The position numbers and the translations under genes are program-made. A DNA stretch of 13,143 nt from Gemmatimonadaceae bacterium (GTDB lineage: Bacteria; Gemmatimonadota; Gemmatimonadetes; Gemmatimonadales; Gemmatimonadaceae): the NCBI GenBank assembly GCA_013361745.1, contig JABFXM010000357.1:1-13143 (forward strand), read 5' to 3'. Under the pieces are notes generated by a model that did not search any database, was not told the origin of the DNA, and saw only the letters and a list, made by a program, of their open reading frames with translations. Of the stretch, positions 1 to 7,167 are shown one piece after another. Every line of letters starts with the position of its first letter. The first letter of the stretch is position 1.

Positions 1-70
1 TGGGGTGGGGGTTCTGGGGTGGGGGTTCAGGGAGCGATCAGCCGAACCCTTACCCCTGACCCCCGACCCC
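1..70. repeat. G-rich direct repeat facing a C-rich block (two potential G-quadruplex motifs)
   Basis: A 14-base unit, TGGGGTGGGGGTTC, is repeated perfectly at 1-14 and 15-28. It gives four G-tracts on the plus strand within 2-25. At 44-70 the plus strand is C-rich, so the minus strand reads four G-tracts with loops of 2-3 bases. The two blocks are roughly reverse complements of each other across a 15-base spacer, so they could also form an imperfect stem. No coding role is visible. The block sits just upstream of the regulator promoter and may extend beyond the window edge. Confidence 0.6.
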
Positions 71-75
71 TTCTC

Positions 76-105
76 TTGACGGATGCCTCGCTCGGACCGT
101 ACACT
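76..105 (+). promoter_or_regulatory. Candidate sigma70-type promoter of the LacI-family regulator and locus
   Basis: A -35-like TTGACG (76-81) and a -10-like TACACT (100-105) are separated by 18 bases. Transcription would start near 112, about 120 bases before the regulator start codon. No comparably good promoter is visible in the 90-base gap before the SusC gene, so this one may serve the whole plus-strand locus. It is called by eye only. Confidence 0.5.
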
Positions 106-132
106 CGGCGGACGAATTCGCGTGAACTGTCT

Positions 133-146
133 CGAACCGGTGTTCG
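133..146. promoter_or_regulatory. Candidate LacI/GalR-family operator
   Basis: The inverted repeat CGAAC-CGGT-GTTCG lies about 20 bases downstream of the predicted transcription start. The half-site GAACCGG with a central CG resembles the CG-centred palindromes bound by LacI/GalR proteins. Its position after the -10 box, and directly before a LacI-family gene, suggests autorepression. The palindrome is off by one base from perfect symmetry, and I see no second copy before the SusC gene. Confidence 0.35.
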
Positions 147-230
147 GAGTCTTTCGAATTCCGGTGCGGGCAAGGCAATCGTGCGACGGAACCGGGCTGC
201 TCACCAGCGATCCCACACGTGCCGTCATCG

Positions 231-1289
231 ATGGAACGAAAGCGCGCCACGATCACCGACGTCGCCGTGCACGCGGGAGTCTCGAAGGCGACCGTCTCGG
301 CGGTGCTCAACGCGACCGCGGGGGTCCGCGACGCGACGCGTGAGCGTGTGCTGTCCTCGCTCGAGCAGCTCGACTACCGCCCGGCCTCGCGCGCACGGGG
401 CGGCTCGCCGCCGCAGCTCGCGGCCGCGCGAAGCGTCCGCAGTCTCGCGCTGCTCATTCGCGAAGCGGACAACCCGTACTTCGCGGAGGTGGCGGCCGGC
501 GCGCGCGCTGTCGCCGAAGCGCGCGGCTTCACGCTGCTGATGGTGAGCTCGGAGGGCGACCTCGCGTGCGAGCGACGCGCCGTCCAGCTGCTGCACGCGA
601 AGGAGATCGACGGGATCATGGCGTATCCGGTGATGGATGACCACGCCGACCTCTCGCACTTCTTCGAGCTCCGCCGCCGCAACTTCCCCTTCGTCCTGCT
701 CGAGGGGGTCCACGGTCTTCCCGCCAGCCTGGTCGACATCGACAATCGCGCCGCGTCGTGCGCGGCGATCGAGCACCTGCTGGAGCTGGGGCATACCCGG
801 CTCGCGCACTTCGCGGGGCCGCGCTACTCGCTGCACACCCGCGAGCGCGTGGATGGAGTGCGCCAGGCGTGCAGTGGCGCGCTCGTTCGACTGACCGACG
901 CGGACGTCATCCCCGCGGGGACTCGCCTCGAGGACGGCCGGCGTGCCGCCCTCGCCTGCTTCGCCGGCCGCGCGCCGTCGGAGCGTCCGACGGGGGTCAC
1001 CTGCTACAACGACATCATCGCGACGGGCGTCTGCAGCGCGCTCGCGGAGCTCGGCCTCCGCGTGCCTGAGGACGTCAGCGTCGTCGGCTTCGACGACATC
1101 CCGCTCGCGCGTCACATGCCGGTGCCCTTGACGACGATCCGCGTGCCACAGCGCGAGGCCGGTCGCCTCGCCGCGGAGATGCTCATGGAGCAGGTCACCG
1201 CCGGCGCCCCCGAGATGCCGGTGCGACGGCTGCTCGATGCCACGCTCGTAGTGCGTGCCTCCACCGGTGCTCCACCACCTCCTCCCTGA
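231..1289 (+). CDS. LacI/GalR-family transcriptional regulator
   Basis: This is a sugar-responsive DNA-binding repressor of about 352 residues, the usual size for the family. The N-terminal helix-turn-helix (residues 7-27, with ITDVA, GVSKATVSAVLN) is typical. The effector domain has the periplasmic-binding-protein fold, with NPYF at 81-84, YND near 259-261, VVGFDDIP at 284-291 and LTTIRVP at 300-306. The ATG at 231 gives the family-typical start (MERKRATITDVA). A GTG at 219 would add only four residues, and neither has a clear ribosome binding site. The linker after the DNA-binding domain (about 50-72) is longer than usual and lacks a recognisable hinge helix. The gene ends 90 bases before the SusC gene on the same strand, so it most likely controls the arabinan locus. 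The effector is inferred to be arabinose or an arabino-oligosaccharide. Confidence 0.93.
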   Translation: MERKRATITDVAVHAGVSKATVSAVLNATAGVRDATRERVLSSLEQLDYRPASRARGGSPPQLAAARSVRSLALLIREADNPYFAEVAAGARAVAEARGFTLLMVSSEGDLACERRAVQLLHAKEIDGIMAYPVMDDHADLSHFFELRRRNFPFVLLEGVHGLPASLVDIDNRAASCAAIEHLLELGHTRLAHFAGPRYSLHTRERVDGVRQACSGALVRLTDADVIPAGTRLEDGRRAALACFAGRAPSERPTGVTCYNDIIATGVCSALAELGLRVPEDVSVVGFDDIPLARHMPVPLTTIRVPQREAGRLAAEMLMEQVTAGAPEMPVRRLLDATLVVRASTGAPPPPP

Positions 1290-1366
1290 CCCCACTTCGC
1301 AGCTCTCGTCCGACCAGCGTATGTGCCGTAGCCGGCGCCCGCAGCAGCATCCTGAATTCCCTTTCC

Positions 1367-1372
1367 GAGGAA
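1367..1372 (+). promoter_or_regulatory. Ribosome binding site of the SusC gene
   Basis: GAGGAA lies 7 bases before the ATG at 1380. It is the clearest Shine-Dalgarno sequence in the plus-strand locus, and it supports this start for the transporter. Confidence 0.7.
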
Positions 1373-1379
1373 CGTCCGC

Positions 1380-4300
1380 ATGTTCAGTGTCGCGCGCTGC
1401 CAGAAGCGGCGCACCGTCAATCGCAGGGCCGGGTCGTTCGCGGCATCCCGGCTGACGCAGCTGCTCGCGGCGATGATCGCCGCCGCGCTCGCCGCCGTCG
1501 TCCCATCGCAGCTCCTCGCCCAGGCCGGGACCGGCCGCGTCGCCGGCACCGTGACCGGCGAGGGCAACCAGCCCGTCCCCGGCGCGCAGGTGGTGGTCGT
1601 CGGCACCACGCTCGGCGGGGTGACCGGCACCGACGGCCGCTACTCGATCGGTGCCGTCCCCGCCGGGCTCCGGACCGTTCGCGTCCAGCGCATCGGATTC
1701 CAGCCGAGCGCGAAGCAGGTGACCGTCGCCGACGGGGCGGTGTCGACGGCGGACTTCCAGCTCGCCGTGTCGGTCACGAGGCTCAGCGAGGTCCAGGTCC
1801 AGGTCGGATACACGAGCGAGCGTCGCGCCGACGTCACCGGCGCGGTGTCGAGCGTCAGCGGCAACGACATCAAGGACCAGAAAGTCGCGACCGTCGAAGA
1901 GGCGATCCGCGGGCGCGTGCCCGGGGTGCAGATCGCGGCGAGCGGCGAGCCCGGTCGCGCCGCGCAGATCGTCATCCGCGGCCAGCAGACGTTAGGCGAT
2001 CCGTCGCCGCTGTACGTGGTCGACGGGATGTACGTCGGGAACGTGAACCCGAACATCAACCCCGACGACATCGAGAGCATCGAGGTGCTCAAGGATGCGT
2101 CGGCGGCGGCGCAGTACGGCGCGCAGGCGTCGAAGGGCGTCGTCGTGATCCGCACGCGGCGCGGAAGCCCCGGCGCCACCAAGTTCTCCGTGAACAGCTA
2201 CTACGGGTACCAGGAGGTCGCCAAGCGGATGGACCTCGCGGGGACCGCCGAATGGCAGCGACTCTGGCTGCAGGCGTATCAGAACGCGGGCGTCTCGCCG
2301 GCGAACATTCCCACCAGCGTCACGCAGCCGCAGTCGGTCAACACCGACTGGCAGGACGCGATCTTCCAGCGCGGCGCGATCCAGAACTACAACCTGGCCG
2401 CGTCGGGCGGCACGCCGACGGCCAACTACCTGATCAGCGGCAGCCTGCTCGACCAGGACGGCATCATGCTCGCGACGCGCTTCCGCCGCGCGAGCGTGCG
2501 CGCGAACTCCGAGGCACGCATCGGCCGGCTCACCGTCGGCGAGAACCTCGCGGTCTCGCAGAACAACACGAAGGGGCTGAACAACTACGCGCTGATCGAC
2601 GTCGTGCGCATGCTGCCGACGATTCCCGTCTACGACGCGAACACGTCGAGCGGCTTCGGCTTCGGCAACGCGGCGAACCCCACCTTCGCCGTGAACCCGG
2701 TGGCCAACATGCTCGTGAACACGGCCTACTACCGGTCGAACGAGGCGCTCGGCACCGCGTACGCCGAGTTGAATCTGATCGCCGGGCTGCGCTACCGGCT
2801 GAATGGCGGCATCGACTACAACGACGGCTTCAACCGCTTCTTCCGCAGCATCGACCAGATCCGCTTCCGGACCTTCAACACCTACGCGACGCTGACGCAG
2901 GACCGGCCGAATCGCACGAACACGCTCGTCGAGAACCTGCTCTACTATGACGGCAACTTCGGCGACGGCGCGCACCGTGTCACCGCGGTCGCCGGCCTCA
3001 CGACGAATCGCACGAACTTCAACTTCCTGCGCGCGTACCGGCAGGGCTTCTCGAACGAGGCGCTGCAGCAGATCAACGCCGGCGCCAGCTCGGGGCTCAA
3101 CAACGCCGGCTACGAGATCCCGAGCGCGCTGAATTCCTCGCTCGCCCGCGCGACGTACGCCTTCCGCGATCGCTACCTCGCGACGGCGAGCGTCCGCCAG
3201 GACTGCTCGTCGCGCTTCAGCCCGAGCAACAAGTGCGGAACCTTCAGCTCCGGATCGGTCGGCTGGGTCGTGAGCGAGGAAGGGTTCTTCCGCTCGATTC
3301 CCTGGGTCGGCGCGGCGAACATGCTGAAGCTGCGCGCGAGCACGGGCACGCTGGGCGACCAGAACATCGGCGACTTCGCCTTCTCGGCGCCAGTCGCGTC
3401 GAACATCAACTACATCTTCGGCGGCTCGGTCAACACCGGCGCGACGCAGACGGTGCTCGTCAACGAGAACCTCAAGTGGCAGAGCAACCGCTCGAGCGAC
3501 ATCGGGCTCGATCTCGGCGTCCTCGACAACGTGCTGACGCTGACCGCCGACTACTACAGCAACAAGGTCTCGAACCTCCTCGTCAACGTTCCGATCCCGG
3601 GGAGCCTCGGCTCGGCAAGCAATCCGCTCGTGAACGCCGGGACGATGAACAACGCCGGCGTCGAGCTCGGGCTGACGCATCGCCTGGACCGCGGCGACTT
3701 CCGCCTCAATTCGACACTCAACGTCAGCACGGCGAAGAACCGCGTCACCGGGCTCGGAAATGGCGGCCAGCCGATCTTCGCCGGCTCGTACGGCGAAGCG
3801 CGCACCGCGGTCGGCCAGCCGATCGGCGAGTGGTTCGTGCGCCAGACCTGCGGGATCTTCCAGTCGGCCGCGGAGGTCACGGCGCACAAGGCGCAGCCGG
3901 GCGCGCAGCCCGGCGACGTCTGCTACGTCGACCGGAACAAGGATGGCGTCATCAACGACGACGACCGCTACAACGCCGGCAACGGCATCCCGAAGCTCAC
4001 CAGCGGCCTGTTCCTCGACAGCCATTACAAGGCCTTCGACGTCGGGCTGAACCTCGTCGGCAAGTATGGCTACAAGATCTTCAACGCCGTGCGGATCCAG
4101 ACCGACCGGATGGACGACCTCGGCAACGTGCGCGCGGGCTACAACCCGTGGACGCCGCAGAACCACAGCCGGACAACGCCGATCGCGCTCTTCAACAACA
4201 ACGGGCCGGCTGCCGCGCGCGCCACATCGAACGCGTACGGGCTCTCCGATCGCTGGCTCGACAAGGGTGATTTCACCCGGATCCAGAACCTGATCGTCGG

Positions 4301-4523
4301 GTACACGCTACCGCAGAGCGTCATGGCCCGCTTCGGCGCCACCACCACGACCAACGCCCCGCGCGTCTACCTGAACATCCAGAACCTCCACACCTTCACG
4401 TCCTATCCCAACTGGGACCCGGATGTGCTCGGCCTCGGCAACCCCCTGGCTCGCGGTGAGGATGATGGCGTCACGTATCCGACGCCGCGCACCGTGACCT
4501 TCGGCGTGGACGTCCGCTTCTGA
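1380..4523 (+). CDS. SusC/RagA-family TonB-linked outer-membrane transporter
   Basis: This 1047-residue TonB-dependent transporter would import oligosaccharides captured by the SusD-like partner encoded next. The order is: signal peptide (about 1-48, ending LLAQA), carboxypeptidase-regulatory-like beta domain (52-130, GRVAGTVTG to GTDGRYSI), a TonB-box-like LSEVQVQVGY (135-144), plug domain (148-262, with YVVDGM and IESIEVLKDASAAAQYG), then the beta-barrel to a terminal phenylalanine (VDVRF). Length and order are normal for SusC proteins. A D-x-N-x-D-G calcium-loop-like motif sits near residues 850-861. The mature chain has four cysteines as two close pairs, C609/C619 and C824/C848, which may form disulfides in extracellular loops. 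The start is fixed by the upstream GAGGAA. Substrate is not readable from the protein itself; arabinan fragments are inferred from the GH43 neighbours. Confidence 0.96.
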   Translation: MFSVARCQKRRTVNRRAGSFAASRLTQLLAAMIAAALAAVVPSQLLAQAGTGRVAGTVTGEGNQPVPGAQVVVVGTTLGGVTGTDGRYSIGAVPAGLRTVRVQRIGFQPSAKQVTVADGAVSTADFQLAVSVTRLSEVQVQVGYTSERRADVTGAVSSVSGNDIKDQKVATVEEAIRGRVPGVQIAASGEPGRAAQIVIRGQQTLGDPSPLYVVDGMYVGNVNPNINPDDIESIEVLKDASAAAQYGAQASKGVVVIRTRRGSPGATKFSVNSYYGYQEVAKRMDLAGTAEWQRLWLQAYQNAGVSPANIPTSVTQPQSVNTDWQDAIFQRGAIQNYNLAASGGTPTANYLISGSLLDQDGIMLATRFRRASVRANSEARIGRLTVGENLAVSQNNTKGLNNYALIDVVRMLPTIPVYDANTSSGFGFGNAANPTFAVNPVANMLVNTAYYRSNEALGTAYAELNLIAGLRYRLNGGIDYNDGFNRFFRSIDQIRFRTFNTYATLTQDRPNRTNTLVENLLYYDGNFGDGAHRVTAVAGLTTNRTNFNFLRAYRQGFSNEALQQINAGASSGLNNAGYEIPSALNSSLARATYAFRDRYLATASVRQDCSSRFSPSNKCGTFSSGSVGWVVSEEGFFRSIPWVGAANMLKLRASTGTLGDQNIGDFAFSAPVASNINYIFGGSVNTGATQTVLVNENLKWQSNRSSDIGLDLGVLDNVLTLTADYYSNKVSNLLVNVPIPGSLGSASNPLVNAGTMNNAGVELGLTHRLDRGDFRLNSTLNVSTAKNRVTGLGNGGQPIFAGSYGEARTAVGQPIGEWFVRQTCGIFQSAAEVTAHKAQPGAQPGDVCYVDRNKDGVINDDDRYNAGNGIPKLTSGLFLDSHYKAFDVGLNLVGKYGYKIFNAVRIQTDRMDDLGNVRAGYNPWTPQNHSRTTPIALFNNNGPAAARATSNAYGLSDRWLDKGDFTRIQNLIVGYTLPQSVMARFGATTTTNAPRVYLNIQNLHTFTSYPNWDPDVLGLGNPLARGEDDGVTYPTPRTVTFGVDVRF

Positions 4524-4575
4524 TGCGGACGACTCGTGCAGTGCGCCACCGCGCCGGCCAAAGCCAAACTTCCTC

Positions 4576-4586
4576 GGGGATTCCCC
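4576..4586 (+). promoter_or_regulatory. Small palindrome covering the SusD ribosome binding site
   Basis: GGGGATTCCCC lies 2 bases before the ATG at 4589. GGGGA (4576-4580) is the only plausible Shine-Dalgarno for that start, and it could pair with CCCC (4583-4586) across a 3-base loop. This might tune SusD translation relative to SusC. The stem is only four pairs, so the effect is uncertain. Confidence 0.3.
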
Positions 4587-4588
4587 AC

Positions 4589-6109
4589 ATGCGAGCTCGT
4601 GCTCTCCTTCCCGCTCTCGTCCTCGCCGGCGCCGCGTTAGGCTGCCGCGCGGACGTCAATCTCACCAACCCGAACGCCCCCACCGCCGCGACATTCTGGC
4701 GAACGTCGACCGACGCGCAGCAGGGGCTGACCGCGGCGTACCAGACGCTCAACTACCTCGGCACCTTCCTGCGCTGGCAGGCCTTCAGCTACGACATCCG
4801 CTCCGACGAAGGGACGAGCTTCAGCCCGTGGACGGATCTCGCCAACCAGAGCAAGTTCGCCTTCGCGAACTACGATTTCCCGACCGTCCACGACTCGTGG
4901 TACGACTCGTACACCGGCATCTATCGGGCGAACCAGGTGATCGCCCGCGTCCCGGGCATTCAGATGGACCCCGCGACGCGCGACCGGTATGTCGGCGAAG
5001 CGAAGTTCCTGCGCGGGTTGTACTACTATCACCTGATCACCCTCTTCGGGGGGAACATCCCGCTGCTGACGCAGCCGTCGCAGGTCAGCGACCGCCCCGG
5101 CCCCGCCGGCGACGCCGCGATCTGGGCGCAGATCGAGAAGGACTTCACCGATGCGGCCGCGGTGCTTCCGGCGCAGACGATGCAGCAGTCGGGCGGCCAC
5201 GCGGTGAAGGGCTCGGCGCAGGGGATGCTCGGCAAGGCGCTCCTCCAGCAGCGGAAGTGGTCCGCGGCGGCGACGGCGCTCCAGCCGATCGTGCAGGGCC
5301 AGGCCGGCGGCTTCTCGCTCGTCACAAACTACGCCGACCTGTTCAACAGCAACGGCAACAACACCAACGAGTCGCTGTTCGAGACGCAGACGGGCGACCC
5401 GAACCTGTGCGCCTCGCAGGGAGTGTGCGGGCTGAACATCGCGCGCATGGTCGGGCCCTGCGGGCCGAGCTACTGCGACGGGCGTCCGACGCGCTGGTTC
5501 TTCCAGCAGTTCCTCATCGACTCCACCACCGACAAGAAGGTGGACCCGCGCGCGCAGGCGACGCTCTTCTTCTACCAGGGCCCGGACACCCCCGTGCACG
5601 GCCTCACCTGGGCGCAGCGCGCGGCGGGGCCGGACGGTCCGGCATATCGGGACACGACGGCGATCTACTTCGCCAAGTACAGCGAGTACTACCTCCCCGG
5701 CGCCCCGACCGACATCCAGTGGGACGCGCCGCTGAACTACAAGATCCTGCGCTACGCCGACGTCCTGCTGATGTACGCCGAAGCGCTGAATGAGCAGGGC
5801 CAGACGGCGCAGGCGCTGCCGTACATCAACCAGGTCCGCGCGCGCGCGCACCTGGCGCCACTCGCGGTGCTGTCGCAGTCCGCGATGCGCGACGCGATCC
5901 TGCACGAGCGACTTCTCGAGTTCGGCCTCGAGACCTCGCGCTGGACGGACCTCGAGCGACAGAACCTGCTCACCGCGGCGTACCTGCCGACGCTCATCGC
6001 GCACGACGACGAGTTCCGCAACTTCGTGCCCGGGAAATCGGAGCGATACCCGATCCCGACGAGCGAGTTGAACCTGAACCCGAACCTCAAGCAGAACCCG
6101 GGCTGGTGA
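4589..6109 (+). CDS. SusD/RagB-family glycan-binding outer-membrane lipoprotein
   Basis: This 506-residue surface lipoprotein would bind glycan and form the lid of the SusC transporter. The start at 4589 gives a short lipoprotein signal (MRARALLPALVLAG) with lipobox ALGC and lipidated C19. An in-frame ATG at 4523 would add 22 residues before the signal and is less likely. Family hallmarks are EAKFLRGLYYYHL in the N-terminal TPR-like part, ILRYADVLLMYAEALNE and INQVRARA near the C-terminus, an HERLLEFGLE...RWTDLER block, and the ending YPIPTSELNLNPNLKQNPGW. A short segment carries four cysteines (C274, C280, C291, C296) that could form two disulfides. It follows the SusC stop by 65 bases and is followed 16 bases later by a GH43 gene, the usual arrangement of a utilization locus. 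Confidence 0.96.
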   Translation: MRARALLPALVLAGAALGCRADVNLTNPNAPTAATFWRTSTDAQQGLTAAYQTLNYLGTFLRWQAFSYDIRSDEGTSFSPWTDLANQSKFAFANYDFPTVHDSWYDSYTGIYRANQVIARVPGIQMDPATRDRYVGEAKFLRGLYYYHLITLFGGNIPLLTQPSQVSDRPGPAGDAAIWAQIEKDFTDAAAVLPAQTMQQSGGHAVKGSAQGMLGKALLQQRKWSAAATALQPIVQGQAGGFSLVTNYADLFNSNGNNTNESLFETQTGDPNLCASQGVCGLNIARMVGPCGPSYCDGRPTRWFFQQFLIDSTTDKKVDPRAQATLFFYQGPDTPVHGLTWAQRAAGPDGPAYRDTTAIYFAKYSEYYLPGAPTDIQWDAPLNYKILRYADVLLMYAEALNEQGQTAQALPYINQVRARAHLAPLAVLSQSAMRDAILHERLLEFGLETSRWTDLERQNLLTAAYLPTLIAHDDEFRNFVPGKSERYPIPTSELNLNPNLKQNPGW

Positions 6110-6125
6110 CGCGGACTCGCGTCAC

Positions 6126-7166
6126 GTGACATCACGCTCGGCGCTGTCATGGGGGCTGGCCGTGTGGCTCTGTGGATGCCACGCGGCCAGCCCGTCCGGC
6201 CCGCGGCCCCCGGTCGTCGTACGAGACGCGGTCCGCGGGGTGCACGACCCCGCCGCGATCCGCGCGAACGGAATGGTCTGGCTCTACTCCACCGGACCGG
6301 GAATCCCGATCCGCCGCTCCGTCGATCTGGTCCACTGGGACACCGCCGGTCGCGTCCTCGCGTCGGCGGTCCCCGACTGGGCGACAGCCGCTGTGCCGGG
6401 GGTGCAGTTCCCCTGGGCGCCGGACATCTCGCTCTTCGACGGCCGCTACCACCTCTACTACTCGCTCTCGACCTTCGGCAGCCAGCGCTCGGTGATCGCA
6501 CTCGCGACCAACGCCGCGCTCGACCCGGCGGACGCGCGCTACCGATGGACGGACGAGGGCGAGGTGCTCGCGTCGTCTCCCGGTGCGAGCAGCTTCAACG
6601 CGATCGACCCGAACGTCGCCTTCGACGAGCTTGGGCGTCCGTGGCTCGCGTGGGGATCCTTCTGGGGCGGCATCAAGCTGCACCGGCTCGACGCGGCCAC
6701 CGGCAAGCTGTCCCTCACCGATACCGCCACCTGGTCGCTCGCCGCGCGCGCCGGAATCGGCGCGACCAGCGGACCCACCGACGCACAGGCGATCGAGGCG
6801 CCGTTCATCGTCCATCACGGCGCGTACTTCTATCTCTTCGCGTCGTTCGACCTCTGCTGCCGCGGCTCGTCGAGCACCTACAACGTGCGCGTCGGCCGCG
6901 CGACGACGATCACCGGTCCCTATGTCGATGCGACCGGCGTCGCGATGACCGATGGCGGCGGACCGATCGTGCTCCAGGGACTCGGCCGCGTCCGCGGGCA
7001 GGGACACTGCGCCGTGATCTCCGACGCGAAGGGCGACTACATGCTGCACCACTTCTACGACGACCTCGCGGGTGGAACGCCGACGCTGCAGGTTCGTCCG
7101 ATCACCTGGACCGCCGACGGCTGGCCCGTCGTCGGCGAGCCGCTCGCACCCCCGCCATCGAGCTGA
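6126..7166 (+). CDS. GH43 endo-1,5-alpha-L-arabinanase-like enzyme, predicted lipoprotein
   Basis: This is a five-bladed propeller glycoside hydrolase of 346 residues, most like arabinan endo-1,5-alpha-L-arabinosidases. The three expected acidic residues are present: D41 (HDPAAI, general base), D161 (NAIDPN, pKa modulator) and E224 (AIEAPF, general acid). H294 in GQGH fits the metal-coordinating histidine of this subfamily. WAPDIS, WGSFWGGIKL and FDLCCRGSSSTYNVRVGR are family blocks. The GTG start at 6126 gives a short hydrophobic leader with lipobox LCGC, so C18 is probably lipidated and the enzyme anchored to a membrane, perhaps at the cell surface beside SusD. No good ribosome binding site is seen; the gene begins 16 bases after the SusD stop and may depend on coupling. 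It is a tandem paralogue of the next gene. Exo- versus endo-action cannot be told from sequence. Confidence 0.93.
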   Translation: MTSRSALSWGLAVWLCGCHAASPSGPRPPVVVRDAVRGVHDPAAIRANGMVWLYSTGPGIPIRRSVDLVHWDTAGRVLASAVPDWATAAVPGVQFPWAPDISLFDGRYHLYYSLSTFGSQRSVIALATNAALDPADARYRWTDEGEVLASSPGASSFNAIDPNVAFDELGRPWLAWGSFWGGIKLHRLDAATGKLSLTDTATWSLAARAGIGATSGPTDAQAIEAPFIVHHGAYFYLFASFDLCCRGSSSTYNVRVGRATTITGPYVDATGVAMTDGGGPIVLQGLGRVRGQGHCAVISDAKGDYMLHHFYDDLAGGTPTLQVRPITWTADGWPVVGEPLAPPPSS

Positions 7167-7167
7167 G

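Noticed and set aside
113..160. Repeated CGAATTC at 113-119 and 154-160 as a second operator pair
   Set aside because: The words are short, only the first copy is fully palindromic, and nothing else ties them to a regulator.
225..1295. 356-codon frame on the minus strand
   Set aside because: It lies antisense to the clear LacI-family gene and has the composition of a shadow frame.
1992..4166. Long open frame of 724 codons on the minus strand
   Set aside because: It is antisense to the SusC gene, is rich in Arg, Val and Ala as expected from complement frames in GC-rich DNA, and matches no family I recognise.
4523..4588. Upstream ATG start for the SusD gene
   Set aside because: It would put 22 polar residues before a good lipoprotein signal; the ATG at 4589 gives a standard signal and has a GGGGA upstream.
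7072..7167. Upstream start for the second GH43 gene inside the first
   Set aside because: It would bury the Sec signal after about 32 residues; the ATG at 7168, one base after the upstream stop, fits better.
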